Below are positions 1 to 10,268 of a DNA stretch of 64,000 nucleotides, one piece after another (within the stretch, counting starts at the first letter, position 1; each line of letters begins with the position of its first letter). The DNA comes from Prostheceraeus crozeri (lineage: Eukaryota > Platyhelminthes > Polycladida > Euryleptidae): positions 1-64,000 of the forward strand of contig CAJQUW010000464.1 in NCBI GenBank assembly GCA_907163375.1. Reading direction: 5' to 3'. The translations under genes and the position numbers were made by a program. The notes below the pieces were generated by a model that was not told where the DNA came from, ran no database searches, and worked only from the letters and a program-made list of their open reading frames with translations.

Positions 1-1410
1 GGTGGGTGCAGGTAAGCAACGTTTTTCTCACTGCACGATAAGTGAGTATATGGAAGACTTTCCTAGACCCAACATTTGCCAAAACGTACCGAATTTGCAT
101 CTCCATTTTTTCCATCCGAGGCCCTTCCCCTTCATTCATTTGATGCGAAAAATGACTTTTGTCCTCATCCCAGAAAACCTCCAAAACCCTGACTTTTCCA
201 ACTCTGACGGTTTCTTGCCATTTTCCTCCCTGAAAATCCCAAGAAAATGAGTCCAAACTGAGCTAATTCCACATGCCTTTTTCTCATTTCTCAGCTTTCA
301 AATGAGCTGATGGCACGACTTTCTACCATCTCTACAACCAAAGTTGGAAGTGTGACCAGGAGGGGCGGTGGTGGGTGCGGGTGGTGGGGTGGGGTCAGAA
401 CTTTTCTCTCCGATTGAGTTGGAAGTATTTAGCCGTTCCTAGACGCTAAAATTGGCGAAAACGTTCCGAAATTGTGACGTCACTCTCATTTTCCGCATCC
501 AACAGCACTTTCCCTTCATGACAAAAAATGGACTGTTCTCATCCCAAAACCGCCAAAACCTGACTTTTTCCAACTACTGACAGTTTCCTGCCAATTTTTC
601 CTCCCTAAACCCAATAGAAAATGAGTCCCAAACTGAGCTTTCCACTGCCTTTTTCTCATTCTCAGCTTTCAAATGAGCTATGGCACGACTTTCTACCATC
701 TCTACAACCAAAGTTGGAAGTGTGACAGGAGGGGGTGGGGGTGCGGGTGGTGGGGTGGGGGTCAGAACTTTTTCTCTCCGATTGAGTTGGGAAGACGTTC
801 CTAGACCCAAAATTGGCCAAAACGTCCGAATTTGCACTCCATTTTCCCATCCAAGCACTCCTTCATGTCGAAAAACGACTTTTCTCATCCCAAAACCACC
901 AAAACCTGACTTTTTCCAACTCTGACAGCTTCTTTCCATTTTCCTCCCTAAACCCAAGAAAATGAGTCCAAACTGAGCTTTCCACTGCCTTTTTCTCATT
1001 CTCAGCTTTCAAACGAGCTATTGCACGACTTTCTACCATCTCTACAACCAAAGTTGGAAGTGTGACAGGAGGGGGTGGGGGTCAGAATTTTTTCTCTCCG
1101 ATTGAGTTGGGAAGACCTTCCTAGACCCAACTTTGACCAAAGCGTCCGAATGTGCACTCCATTTTCCAATCCGAGCACTCCTTCATGTCGAAAAAAGACT
1201 TTTCTCATCCCAAAACCACCAAAACCTGACTTTTTCCAACTCTGACAGCTTCTGCCATTTTCCTCCCTAAACCCAAGAAAATGAGTCCAAACTGAGCTTT
1301 CCACTGCCTTTTTCTCATTCTCAGCTTTCAAATGAGCTATGGCACGACTTTCTACCATCTCTACAACCAAAGTTAGAAGTGTGACAGGAGGGGGTGGGGG
1401 TGGCGGCTGA
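1..1410 (-). repeat. Tandem array of about 320-370 bp units, inverted relative to the E terminal arrays
   Basis: At least four units are seen. The marker GCACGACTTTCTACCATC recurs near 313, 682, 1025 and 1343, so spacing shrinks from about 370 to 320 bp. G-rich tracts (GGAGGGGGTGGGGG) close each unit. Read on the minus strand, the unit matches the plus-strand repeats at 3290-3720, 32500-32760 and 51060-52650: GTGCTCGGAT, CAATCGGAGAGAAAAA and ATAGCTC.TTTGAAAGCT recur in the same order. It is therefore a diverged, oppositely oriented member of the same repeat family, perhaps the end of another E copy lying to the left. Open frames crossing it are repeat artefacts. Confidence 0.75.
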
Positions 1411-2504
1411 GTCAGCATTTCACATTTTGTCCTTGCGCCTGCAATGGGGTTACTACTACTGAGTATGCTTGTAGATTGGTTGAATCGCTCTGGTGTGCTT
1501 GTTCGAAACCTCTGGTTGCCTGATGCTTCTGGAAGTTCTGAATACGAATCTGAAGTAAAAAAATCAATCGACTGGTGGATAACGGAAACATAAAATGCAA
1601 TTTCTTTTAAATAACGTCGCAGCATACCTATACTGCACATTCTCCAGCTGAGAAACAGTAATAAATAACGACTACATGTTCACCCTCAATAAATGTGATA
1701 TTTGTCATCAATCTTTGTATATATTCCCTTGTATGATTCCTGAGAATCTGGCAAATATATCATTATCATTATTTACATATTTGATGCTCATGAAAAATAT
1801 CTACAAACAAATTAAAATTGACTGAAGTAAGTACATATTTAGTCGATAGTTTGACTTGGTCATTCTGAAATTATTTACACAAAACAAATAAGGAGCTTTT
1901 TGCTGTAGGCCTACCATTTTTTGCAAATAGTTAGAAATCCCAATAGACCGATGAAATTTCCTGAAATTACATATTTACCCAAACTCTTTTAAATATCGAT
2001 ATATTTATGTCATTCCACTAAATTTCTCGGCAGTTTACTGACTCTGTTGTAATTTCGAATTTCATAAGCAGTTTCCTTAAATTATTGAATCCGGATGTTC
2101 AACGAAAGGAATTCAGTTATTTAGACAATTGACGTCAGTTACTAGTATAATTGACGTCAATCACTTTGTCGCTGATTTTAACCCCCCTCATCCCCAGTTG
2201 TCACCCTAAGTCAACTTTGGCACAGCTCCCTCCCTTCCCAGTTGACGTCAACTATCTCTACTGCTGCTATCAACTTGCTGTTCATGTCTATAGATTTGAG
2301 TATCCCATTAATCTGATTAGCTCGTCCTTAAGATGTTATTTTGACTTCTGTTTGGTTACTTTTTATATTTGAAGTTGATTTTTGAAGAAATTTGACACGG
2401 TATGATCGTATCTTCGTTGATAAAACTTCTGTGGAAATGTTATGAACGACCCCTTAAGTACAACCCATCACAAAACAGTATTTCTGCGTAAAAAGGAAAT
2501 GTAC
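1411..2504. other. Unassigned host-like sequence; possible small exon near 1412-1558 on the minus strand
   Basis: No convincing complete gene was found. On the minus strand an acceptor-like tract (TTTTTTTACTTCAG) ends at about 1559 and is followed by an open glutamine-rich stretch reading QNFQKHQATRGFEQAH and continuing into TPLQAQGQ. It could be a host exon next to the repeat array, or chance. The remainder to 2504 is AT-rich and noncoding as far as can be seen, apart from the CRE cluster listed separately. Confidence 0.3.
2130..2250. promoter_or_regulatory. Cluster of three perfect CRE/ATF palindromes
   Basis: TGACGTCA occurs at 2130-2137, 2152-2159 and 2243-2250, flanked by similar AATT or GTT. 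This 8-mer is the consensus cAMP-response/ATF site. Three copies in 121 bases of AT-rich DNA is far above expectation. No transcript can be assigned. The nearest possible coding sequence is the candidate exon at 2505-2756 on the opposite strand. It may be a promoter or enhancer, or a degenerate repeat containing the motif. Confidence 0.45.
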
Positions 2505-2756
2505 CTGAGATAATGTCACTGCGAAAGGTTTCCGAACTGGGTAAAGGGGGTAATTTGGCGGAGGTCGTAGGCAACACAGGTGGAGAAACTGCCTCTGATG
2601 GATGATTGATTGTTGACTTCCTTTTCGGCGTCAATTGTTTCGACTCGATAAAGAAATCAGTTCGTTTTCGTTGCCGCGGTTGCTCGTAGTCCGTCGACGC
2701 CAAATAATTGAATTCGATGAGGTTCCTGCAACGCTTGCGGACCGTCAGTAAATCAT
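2505..2756 (-). CDS. Candidate internal exon of a host gene
   Basis: On the minus strand the open stretch is preceded by a good acceptor (GGCTCTTTTCAG, ending at 2757) and followed by a good donor (ATCTCAG then GTACAT, at 2504). The frame is open across the exon. It encodes a polar, basic, proline- and serine-containing segment with pieces such as PRQRKRTDFF and LPTTSAKLPPLPSS, of a disordered or nuclear-protein kind. I do not recognise the family. Element E copy A begins only about 40 bases upstream of the acceptor, so if the exon is real the element sits in the preceding intron. Chance splice-site matches are the main alternative. Confidence 0.35.
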
Positions 2757-2794
2757 CTGAAAAGAGCCAAGAAACATGATCTTAGCAGTGCGAT

Positions 2795-3773
2795 AGTAGT
2801 AAGAAAACGGCGAACACTCCACCGGCGCGACCCCCCTCTGGAACGACAGAGGTCTGTCGTGGTCGGCCGCCGTGGTGCTTCGAGTCTGACCCCCCCCCCT
2901 CTGGAACGACAGAGGTCTGTCGTGGTCGGCCGCCGTGGTGCTTCGAGTCTGACCCCCCCCTCTGGAACGACAGAGGTTTGTCGTGGTGTGCCGGCCAGGT
3001 TGGTCAACAAAATGTTCGCTGACGTCCCCCCCCGATAAAACGACAGAGTGTCGTGGTGGACTTGGGCGACCGCCAGGTTTTGATTTGAGGCTATAGTGTG
3101 TTATGATTTTCGTGAAATCTGATGAATGTTGGGTTGAAACTGCGATGTTTCGAGTGGAAGCAGTGCTCGGATGGGAAAACGGAGGCCAGATTCGGATTCA
3201 GTGTGAAATTCTGCCTCTGTATGGTGAATTTGAAAGCAATCGGAGAGAAAAAGTTTCGCTGACGTCCCCCCCCTCGGCACCGACCTTCCAACTTTGCTTC
3301 TAGTGGACGGATTTTGTCGTGCAATAGCTCGTTTGAAAGCTAAGAGTGAGACACATTCACTGAAAGAATCGGCTTGTTCATATCTGTCTTCGTTTAGATG
3401 TGAGACGCCATTTAAGATTTTGGGAGATTGGCGAAAAACGACAGAGTTAGAATTTTGGACGTTTTGGGCTCTAGCGTCAAAACGAAGCATCGGATGGGAA
3501 AACGGATTTCAGATTTGGAATCAGCATGAAATTCTCTATCAACATGGTGAGTTTCAAGTCAATCGGAGAGAAAATTTTCAACATTTTTCGAAAAAACGAC
3601 AGTTAGAATTTTTGCGATGGCTGTGGGCTGTAGAGCCAAAACGAAGCATCGGATGGGAAGACGGAGGCCAGATTCGGATTCAGCGTCAAATTCTGCATGA
3701 AAATGGTGTATTTCCAGCTTAATCGGAGCACTAGAACCGGAGATAGACGGATTTAAAGATTTGGATGATGGGT
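2795..3773 (+). repeat. Terminal repeat array of E copy A
   Basis: It begins with three units of about 64 bp, each made of a C-run, TCTGGAACGACAGAG, GTCGTGG and GGCCGCCGTGGTGCTTCGAG. Longer diverged units follow, with GTGGACGGATTTTGTCGTG, GTTTGAAAGCTAAGAGTGAG and CATCGGATGGGAAAACGGA. C-runs of seven or more follow TGACGTC-like motifs. The same composition heads copies B and C. Open frames across it (for example 2753-3010 and 3294-3722) vary with repeat number and are not genes. The right-hand end keeps GGAGATAGACGGATTTAAAG, which aligns with the sequence just upstream of the leader promoter in B and C. Confidence 0.75.
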
Positions 3774-3779
3774 ATTACG
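3774..3779. repeat. Left 6-bp target-site duplication of the Polinton (ATTACG)
   Basis: ATTACG directly precedes the left terminus AGTAATGGGC and recurs directly after the right terminus GCCCATTACT. Six-base duplications are characteristic of Polinton/Maverick integration. The single-copy target read TTACGTCATC, a CRE/ATF-like site. Confidence 0.9.
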
Positions 3780-4345
3780 AGTAATGGGCAAAAGACCGTT
3801 CCAGGACACCATAAAATTCAAAAAAATAGTATCTTTAAAAACGACATAAATTCATGAATTTAGACCCTTTTTCAGGTATTTAAGACCTAAATTCATAAAT
3901 TTAGGCGTTTTTAACCTTCCCCCGACGAAGCGGGGTAAAAAAATACCCCAGAGGTATTTGATAATCGATATTTATGATTTGTACTTATTTTTCATTGGCA
4001 ATATTTTACATATTTAAAGTACCAAACACACTTTAAAAAATAAATGATTTGCCTGATGATCAACGTAATGTATATAAATGAAAAAATGGCCTTAACGTCA
4101 CTGGGGTATTTTATTACCCCACTTCGTCGGCTACGTCGGTGTTTTTCTCTTATTAAAATGGTCTTAGTTTTGTAATTATTTTGTCTTTAGATCATATGTT
4201 CTTCTGAATTAATGATTTCTTTAGTATTCTAGTATACTCCTACAATTAATTTAGCAACGTAAAGCAAGCAAATGCATGGAGTGACGAGTAAGAAATGAAA
4301 AAAACGACGCTTTTATTTGTTCTCATGCGCTTCTCTCTCTATATA

Positions 4346-4690
4346 CAGAGTGTTCAAAAAGTGACTGTGCACCTATTAATCTTAATATAAAATCAAAACA
4401 AATGATTCCAAATCAAGTAATTTGTGTATTAATGATAACCAAGTAACAAAAAGATGTGGCAGCAGTCAAAGAAATTGCTGAAAATGACCTCCGCTTTCTC
4501 GAATACACAATTCAATCCGTTTTTTCATGTTGTTGAACACTGAAGCCAATTCTTCCTGAGTTATGACCTGAATGATTTCACTGATGTGCTGTTGAATTTC
4601 TTCTAAGTTGCGTGGCTTCCTTTTGAACACTTTTTCTTTAACGGTTCCCCATAGGTAGAAATCTAAGGGGTACTTGTTACAGTGTTACTT
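4346..4690 (-). mobile_element. Tc1/mariner-superfamily remnant inside the piggyBac-like insert
   Basis: The left tip CAGAGTGTTCAAAAAGTGAC follows TATATA, consistent with TA insertion, and looks like a mariner-type terminal repeat. The other tip was not found, so the right limit is approximate. Only the 3' part of the transposase remains (4466-4670, minus strand). It is a one-ended remnant carried within the piggyBac-like insert, which in turn lies in the Polinton. Confidence 0.6.
4466..4670 (-). pseudogene. C-terminal fragment of a mariner-type (DDE_3) transposase
   Basis: The minus strand encodes about 67 residues ending in a stop: LDFYLWGTVKEKVFKRKPRN, then LEEIQQHISEII, MKKRIELCI and GGHFQQFL. 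DF.LWG...KVF..KPR.LEE and a terminal KR...CI...GGHF is the usual end of Tc1/mariner DDE transposases, downstream of the last catalytic acidic residue. The N-terminal DNA-binding domain and most of the catalytic core are absent, so this is a dead fragment. The DD-motif subfamily cannot be told from this piece. Confidence 0.65.
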
Positions 4691-5509
4691 GTTCTCTATG
4701 CAGTTCTGATGTGCAGCTCTGATGTGCAGTTCCCAGTTCATTTTTTTACTGAGTTTTGTTATTAAAAGAACTTGATCCTATAAATGTGTTTTCTTTTTAA
4801 AAACATATTTCTACGAAATTAAATAGAGAAATTCGAATGGGGTAAAAAAATACCCCGCTTCGTCGGTGATGTCGCAAAAAATGTCTTCGTCGGGGGAAGG
4901 TTAAAAATACCCAATTTTCAAATTTTTCAAAATCTCAAATTTGAGAATTACAATTTTACACCCTTAAAATCGTGACCGTTCCAGGACACCGAAAATCATA
5001 AAAGTTAAGAATCTCAAATTTGTGAATTACAATTTTCTCGCTTAAATCATGACCGTTCCAGGACACGGAAAAAATCATAAAAGTTAAGAATCTCAAATTT
5101 GAGAATTACAATTTTTACCTTGTAAATCATGACCGTTCCAGGACACCGAAAATCATAAAAGTTGAGTATTTCAAATTCATGAATTTTATCCATCTTTCAG
5201 GTTTTTAAAATATATCATGTGACTAATAATATTTCTTTAAGAATGTAACACAATCTCTTACAATGCCTATTATTGTTACTGCTTTGCACTCTGATGAACC
5301 TCCCAATTGTAGGGAACAGCTGCTCCCGCATACATGACATAAATGCAGTTGCTTCTGGCATTCCTGAACCATTGAATTACAGAACAAGCAGCTGTTACCC
5401 TATTAAAGATTAAAACGACGTGGAATATATTGCAGCATGTAGGAAGTAAGTCTTCATTTTACAATTCCATTAATCATAACTAGTGACTGTTTTCTTTCTT
5501 CCTTGCAAA

Positions 5510-6115
5510 ATGCCAAAACGTACTGCCGCGGAAGCTTTTTCGTTTTACATGCCGATTTTACTGAACTTAATTAAAGAAGAGCACAAGGAAACTGCGAATA
5601 AATACTTTGAAGAGTGGAAGTTAGAAATTCAATCGAGAAAGAAGAACAAATTGGACTCTCAAAAACAAGTGGAGGTTATTACAGTAAAAATAGAACAGTA
5701 TCTGACCACTACTACAATTCCTCAGTTCAATGTTACAAAAGAACATTTCATTACCATCGAGGATAGTGCTACTATGATTTCAAAACTGATTGCAAGTGAT
5801 AAAGTACACCATGGGTCGTTGCTGAGAAGTGCTGCTTATCAAGGTTATGGATTTAAAAGAATTCTGGAATTGAGTGACAATAAAAAGAACAGATTTGTGG
5901 CAAACTTGGAACTATTTAGAATTTCCTATAACGTAAGTTATTGTTATTTCTTGATGAACTTATCAGATCTAATTCTATCACACGTTTTATTTTTAAATTC
6001 ATCAATGCCCATTAGTTTTGTTAGAAAACATTTTAAAGAATTCAAAATTTCTATAGAAAAATTGAATCAACCGACAACTATAGAAGAAATGAGGTTTGGT
6101 TCCCAAGATAAATGA
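5510..6115 (+). CDS. Polinton accessory protein of unknown function
   Basis: This is the first gene inside the left inverted repeat. The start MPKRTAAEAFSFYMPILL at 5510 is preferred over the upstream ATG at 5483, because the intervening codons look like leader. The protein is polar and mostly helical, with a lysine-rich stretch (EIQSRKKNKLDSQKQ) and no recognisable motif. A strong donor (AACGTAAGT) at 5933 lies within the open frame, and composition shifts to hydrophobic and leucine/phenylalanine-rich after it. The gene may be spliced there and the last 60 codons may be intron read-through. No function is proposed. Confidence 0.45.
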   Translation: MPKRTAAEAFSFYMPILLNLIKEEHKETANKYFEEWKLEIQSRKKNKLDSQKQVEVITVKIEQYLTTTTIPQFNVTKEHFITIEDSATMISKLIASDKVHHGSLLRSAAYQGYGFKRILELSDNKKNRFVANLELFRISYNVSYCYFLMNLSDLILSHVLFLNSSMPISFVRKHFKEFKISIEKLNQPTTIEEMRFGSQDK

Positions 6116-6205
6116 ACATTAACTGTGTTGTTTCACTTTTTAAGATATGTGCAATGTACATACATATTTGATGCATACATATTTATGAAGACTTCTTTAT
6201 AAGTA

Positions 6206-6440
6206 GTAACGCATTTTGGATTATTTTGAAATGCAATTAAATTTTCTTTTGTTCTCCAGTCTACTGATAGTAGACTGCCATTGTATAGATCTATATTTCA
6301 GTATGTAACATAATCTTTGTTATTTAAGCATGATTCATGGAACTTAGTAGTAACGTATTTTGGATTATTTTGAAATGCAATTAAATTTTCTTTTGTTCTC
6401 CGGTCTACTGCCATGAGACTCTGCTATTGTACAATTGTGT
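6206..6440. repeat. Direct duplication of about 85 bp
   Basis: The stretch AGTAGTAACGCATTTTGGAT through TTCTTTTGTTCTCC occurs at about 6206-6260 and again at about 6346-6402 with few differences. Each is followed by CTACTG and a pyrimidine-rich tract resembling a splice acceptor. It lies between the unknown gene and the protease gene, so it may be a duplicated untranslated or intron end. Confidence 0.6.
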
Positions 6441-6524
6441 GATAAGATTGATTGTTGTATTATTACATTTGATGCAAAATACACTGCCGTTGTTTTTATT
6501 TTTCTGTACAAGAAGTAGACATTA

Positions 6525-7350
6525 TTGCAGTTATTGGAATTTATTTCCTTTAAAATGAATGATGAAAATCCGACAGTTATACTGAGTAATAATATAGGCG
6601 ATATATGTCCTCAGGTTTTTAACATGACTAAGTTTTTAAAATTATACGGCAAACAAACAACTACGATTTTCGATTTAAATGAGATCGCTAATCAATTGGG
6701 AATAAAGAATTTTCACCTATTGTTGAGGGATGAAATACTATTGATAAAAGATGTGCTAAGCACTAACTCTGCTAATAAACTGATTCCTTACCATGTACTT
6801 TTTTTAATTTAGATTAAATTAAATCATTTCAAAATCGAATAAGTAGTAGGGAAAGTCATCATTGTGGAACAGTTTTAAAGCAATACCCCCCCTTCTGACT
6901 TCTAGGGGACGCTATAAGAAATTTTTTTATTATAAAATGAGCAACATAAATGATTTTTTAATTTATATGGAACACAAACAACAACGAATTTTGATCTAAA
7001 GAAAATCGCAAATCAATTGGGAATAAAGAATTTTCACATATTGATGAGGGACGAATTACAATTGATTAAAGATAAGCCAACAATAACTATAAATTTCATA
7101 ACAAATCTTCATACGTCAGATGAAAAAGGAGTACATTGGTCTGCAGGTACGTCTAATAAAAATGGAGATAATTATTATTTTGACTCTTATGGACTTCCAC
7201 CTACAAATGAAGTTTAAAAATTACTTGGCAATGGAACTTATAATACATTTCAAATTCAAAAACCAGGAACCACTTATTGCGGTCAATTATGTCTTTATGT
7301 TTTATTTAAATTACAAAAAGGAGTGCCATTTCTTGATATTATGTTAGAAT
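6525..7350 (+). pseudogene. PRO: Polinton adenain-like cysteine protease, broken
   Basis: Polinton PRO cleaves virion proteins during capsid maturation and is related to adenovirus adenain (C5) and Ulp1-type peptidases. Seen here: an N-terminal part beginning MNDENPTVIL at 6555 with IANQLGIKNFHLLLRDE; a second closely similar N-terminal stretch near 7000-7075 (QLGIKNFHILMRDE); the catalytic His in KGVHWSAG; the acidic partner in YYFDSYGLPP; and a Gln/Cys-containing CGQLCLYVLF stretch near 7285. The N-terminal segment therefore appears twice. The gene is a fossil with about two breaks. Confidence 0.7.
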
Positions 7351-8763
7351 TGAACAAGGGAATTTCGTTCCCGAAACGTTAGTTCCAATAATAATAATAA
7401 TAATGATAATTAAGAATCGCTTCGTTGTAATTCATTTTGATAAAATCGGCCTCTGATATCTTCATTATTTAAATCTTTGATTTCGTAAGTAATTGGATAA
7501 GTTTGATTTATTTTACAAACTTCAAATATCTCTTTCGTCCAATAGCCCACGAAGCCTTTTTCAAATTTATTCTTATACTTAAATATTCTAACTCTATCAC
7601 CAATTTTAAATTTCGGCTTAAGTTTCTGCAAATTCGGATTACTCTTATTCGAATCATTATTCTCGAATATTTTCTTTCGTATTAAATCAGGGTCGTCAGA
7701 AGCATTCTTTGGGGTTTCTTCAATACCAGAATGAACTTTATTATTGTACTGCTCTACAACTCCTGGTAATATCTTCAACCATTTCTGATTTCTTTGCTCA
7801 GTAAATTTCTTGAATAATTTATTTTTTAACGTCCGATTGAATCTTTCTATCACTACGGCCTTCCCTGCATTTTCAGTTGAATACACAGTTTCAAATAGTG
7901 GCTGAACGTTTCGGTTATAAAATTCCGACCCTTTATCAACAAACAATTTCCTTGGCTTTCTCTTACTTTCTTGAAAGATTTCTTCAAACGCATATTTAAC
8001 TGACAGACAACTTTTGTTTTTTAAAGGCTTTACCCAAGCGTATCGTGTATATAAATCTATAACGGTCAATTCGTATTTGTAGTCCCTTTCATTCGGCATA
8101 TGAATAAGATCAGCACACCAAATATCATCTTTATTAAATACTTCTACTTTCAATAAATATTTAGGCTTTCTATATTCTTTATGAATTTCAGAGGCGTAGG
8201 TTCGAGCGTTGCTCTCAGACAGCTTTGCTGTCGTTTCATTTAAACCCTGACCGAATAATATTTTAGCTTGTAAAGCTTTCTTAACAAACATTCTTTCAAT
8301 TTTTTCTCTAAATGTAGGATTTTGAATACTATCTAATTCTTGAATCATCTTCTCATCAGCTGCATTTCGAAAACTTAGATCATGATTTCGATAAGCTAAA
8401 TCATGCCTGTAAGCTGCGGCATCTACTCTATTTATTGGTTCTTCACCTGGTTTTGGATTATTATTCTCATCTAGTCTTATATCTAATCGAGTTCCGGGAC
8501 CGGTATATGAATGACCAGGAAGATGTTTTTCTTTCGAATATTTACTCCAAATAAATCCAGGAAAGTTTTCTAATGCTTTTTGTATGTCGTTACCTTCATA
8601 AATTTTACAATTTGAGTTTTTATTTTTGTTTAACCCTTTCAGTCCGGCAACCTTTTTTTTCTTTGAAAAAAATCTTTCTCCTCAGAGATAGTCTTCTTAG
8701 ACCTCAAATAACATCATTTGAATAGAGAAAACGTTTTTGTGATTTTAGTTACGAGTTAGGACC

Positions 8764-8783
8764 ATGTATCATATATGATACAT
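8764..8783. repeat. 20-bp perfect palindrome in the piggyBac subterminal region
   Basis: ATGTATCATATATGATACAT is fully self-complementary. It lies about 130 bases inside the TTAA end, next to ATCCGGACTCAACGG, which echoes AGTCCGG in the tip. It may be a transposase-binding or structural subterminal motif. Confidence 0.6.
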
Positions 8784-8994
8784 CCGGACTCAACGGGATC
8801 TTTACATAAATTCCAGTTTTAAAAGTTAATCTATGAGTTTGAGAAGAAATTTGTTATTGTTACATGTTTTTATTATTTGCAAACTATTTTCGAGTTATAT
8901 CATTGTATCTCCGCAATAAAGGTGAAAATTCATAAATGAAGTTGAGGCTATAATTCAACTGAACAAACAAATTCAACCAAAAAAACATTACTTT

Positions 8995-10268
8995 TCATCA
9001 GAAAATGATGAAAAATAAGGTTAGTTCACTAAGTTATTTACCTATTGTGAAAAAGTTTATAACAATTGCGATTTGGTCGAATGCACAGAAATATAGTACA
9101 TTTCTCACATCTTGTCTAAGTCAATGTATGGCAAACTTTGCACCGCTGTCTTTGGTCAGCTGTCACCAGCTCCGGCCAATGAGCGACCTGATCGGATCGA
9201 ATGTCAGTTTGAGGTATGATGGCAGAACGACGTCGTGTTTTTGCTGGAGAAATTGCTCCGTCCCCGACTCGGCATGGTCGACCTCGCTTTCGTGGGGTGC
9301 TGAGCATTTCGGGTGTCTTACCTTGGAGACATAATGAGTTTGACACCTTCGCAGAAAACGACAAAAGATCTAATCGACCTCTTGCCGCAACATCAAGTTG
9401 ATCACAATCTCTTTTATAATGAATCCAAGCGTTTACTAGACACAGGTTGATACTCTAAAAGAAGACAGGTTTGTAAAATTTCCTGGTTTTATGATCGCAG
9501 CGATAAAGTGACATCAGCATGTCGAATTTATCGACACCACACCCATATGTTGATGTAATGAGTGACAATCGCAGGTCATGGCACTTGAACCCTCTTCTCT
9601 GCCTTTCGATCAAATCGCTGAACATTTGTTATCGGGTCAACTGAAACATAAGAATAACTCAGCTGAATTGATCTGTTGTCGAACCAGCGGACGATAGAAA
9701 TATTTGTTTTCTTTTCTTGACGGCAATCAAACGAACCACGACCCGTAGTCTGAAGCTCCTTTTCCGATTTCAAAGGACATCCGCGCAAACGATTGGCTTG
9801 CAATGTACCAGCTGATTCTATACCGAAGTCTCTCTTCAACATAATCTGAAGTTCAATGAAATTGAAAAAATTGTCAAAATATACTATATGGTTTGCATGG
9901 CAAGGTAGCATTTCGCACACTTTCAAAACCATATCACCAGGCTGATATCCACATGATGACGATCTCAATTTCAAGGGCGAGCCATCATAAAAGTAGAAAT
10001 CATGTGTAAATCCATCCACTCGATTTCGAGAAATAACTTTGAAACCCCAACGATGAGGTATTTTCGGCAAGTATTGCTTCAGACTGGTTTTACCTTTAAA
10101 TGGTATGATTTGCTCGTCGACACTTTGGTGTTGTAGAGGCTCCGATTTCAAGCATGATCGACGAATGAATTCGAGCAATGTTCTGACCTTGAAGAGTCGG
10201 TCAAATTCATCACTATTTCGGTCCATCACAATGTCATTGTTGTCCGCAAAATGAATGAATTTATTCAA
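8995..10268 (-). pseudogene. piggyBac transposase (PGBD / DDE_Tnp_1_7), N-terminally truncated and frameshifted
   Basis: The transposase cuts and reinserts DNA at TTAA. The segment at 9576-10268 reads MNKFIHFADN, VDEQIIPFKGKTSLKQYLPK, KPHRWGFK-like IPHRWGFKV, VYFDNFF and IVRWFDNRSIQLSY, with Asp residues of the catalytic triad in VDEQ and YFDNFF. The next stretch, in a shifted frame (9405-9575), holds a DKFDMLMSLYR-like piece, and FYKPVFF precedes a stop. The segment at 9116-9364 gives LCLQGKTPEM, RKRGRPCRVG and WPELVTADQRQRCKVC. TRCEKCTIFLC near 9050-9090 completes the C-terminal cysteine-rich domain. The N-terminal half is missing. Confidence 0.85.

Larger units (their letters stand above)
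3911..4904. mobile_element. piggyBac-like non-autonomous insert with TTAA target duplication
   Basis: It is bounded by TTAACCTTCCCCCGACGAAG (3911-3930) and the exact reverse complement CTTCGTCGGGGGAAGGTTAA (4885-4904). The intact right inverted repeat of the Polinton supplies the empty site: one TTAA where this insert has two. Internal motifs repeat the tips: GCGGGGTAAAAAAATACCCC near the left, GGGGTATTTTATTACCCCAC at about 4103, and GGGGTAAAAAAATACCCCGC near the right. This suggests a compound or internally duplicated element. No piggyBac transposase is encoded. The middle holds a mariner remnant. Confidence 0.85.
3780..5241 (+). repeat. Polinton left terminal inverted repeat (interrupted)
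   Basis: About 470 bases of inverted repeat remain once the piggyBac-like insert at 3911-4904 is set aside. Internal subrepeats contain GACCGTTCCAGGACACCG and CTCAAATTTGAGAATTACAA, with three inner copies here against two in the right repeat. AATTCATGAATTT palindromes recur. The inner edge, near TATATCATGTGACTAATAAT, matches the right repeat near 23165-23185. Confidence 0.9.

Noticed and set aside
1450-1457. TTACTACT as the outer terminus of the inverted array (complement of the AGTAGTAA that begins copies A-C)
   Set aside because: Only eight bases match, the following sequence is only weakly similar, and it falls in a possible exon. Too little to call a terminus.
2753-3722. Open frames across the terminal arrays here and at 574-1640, 32108-32849 and 50639-51166
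   Set aside because: They follow the repeat period, change with unit number, and contain C-run or G-run encoded Pro/Gly strings. No conserved protein is supported.
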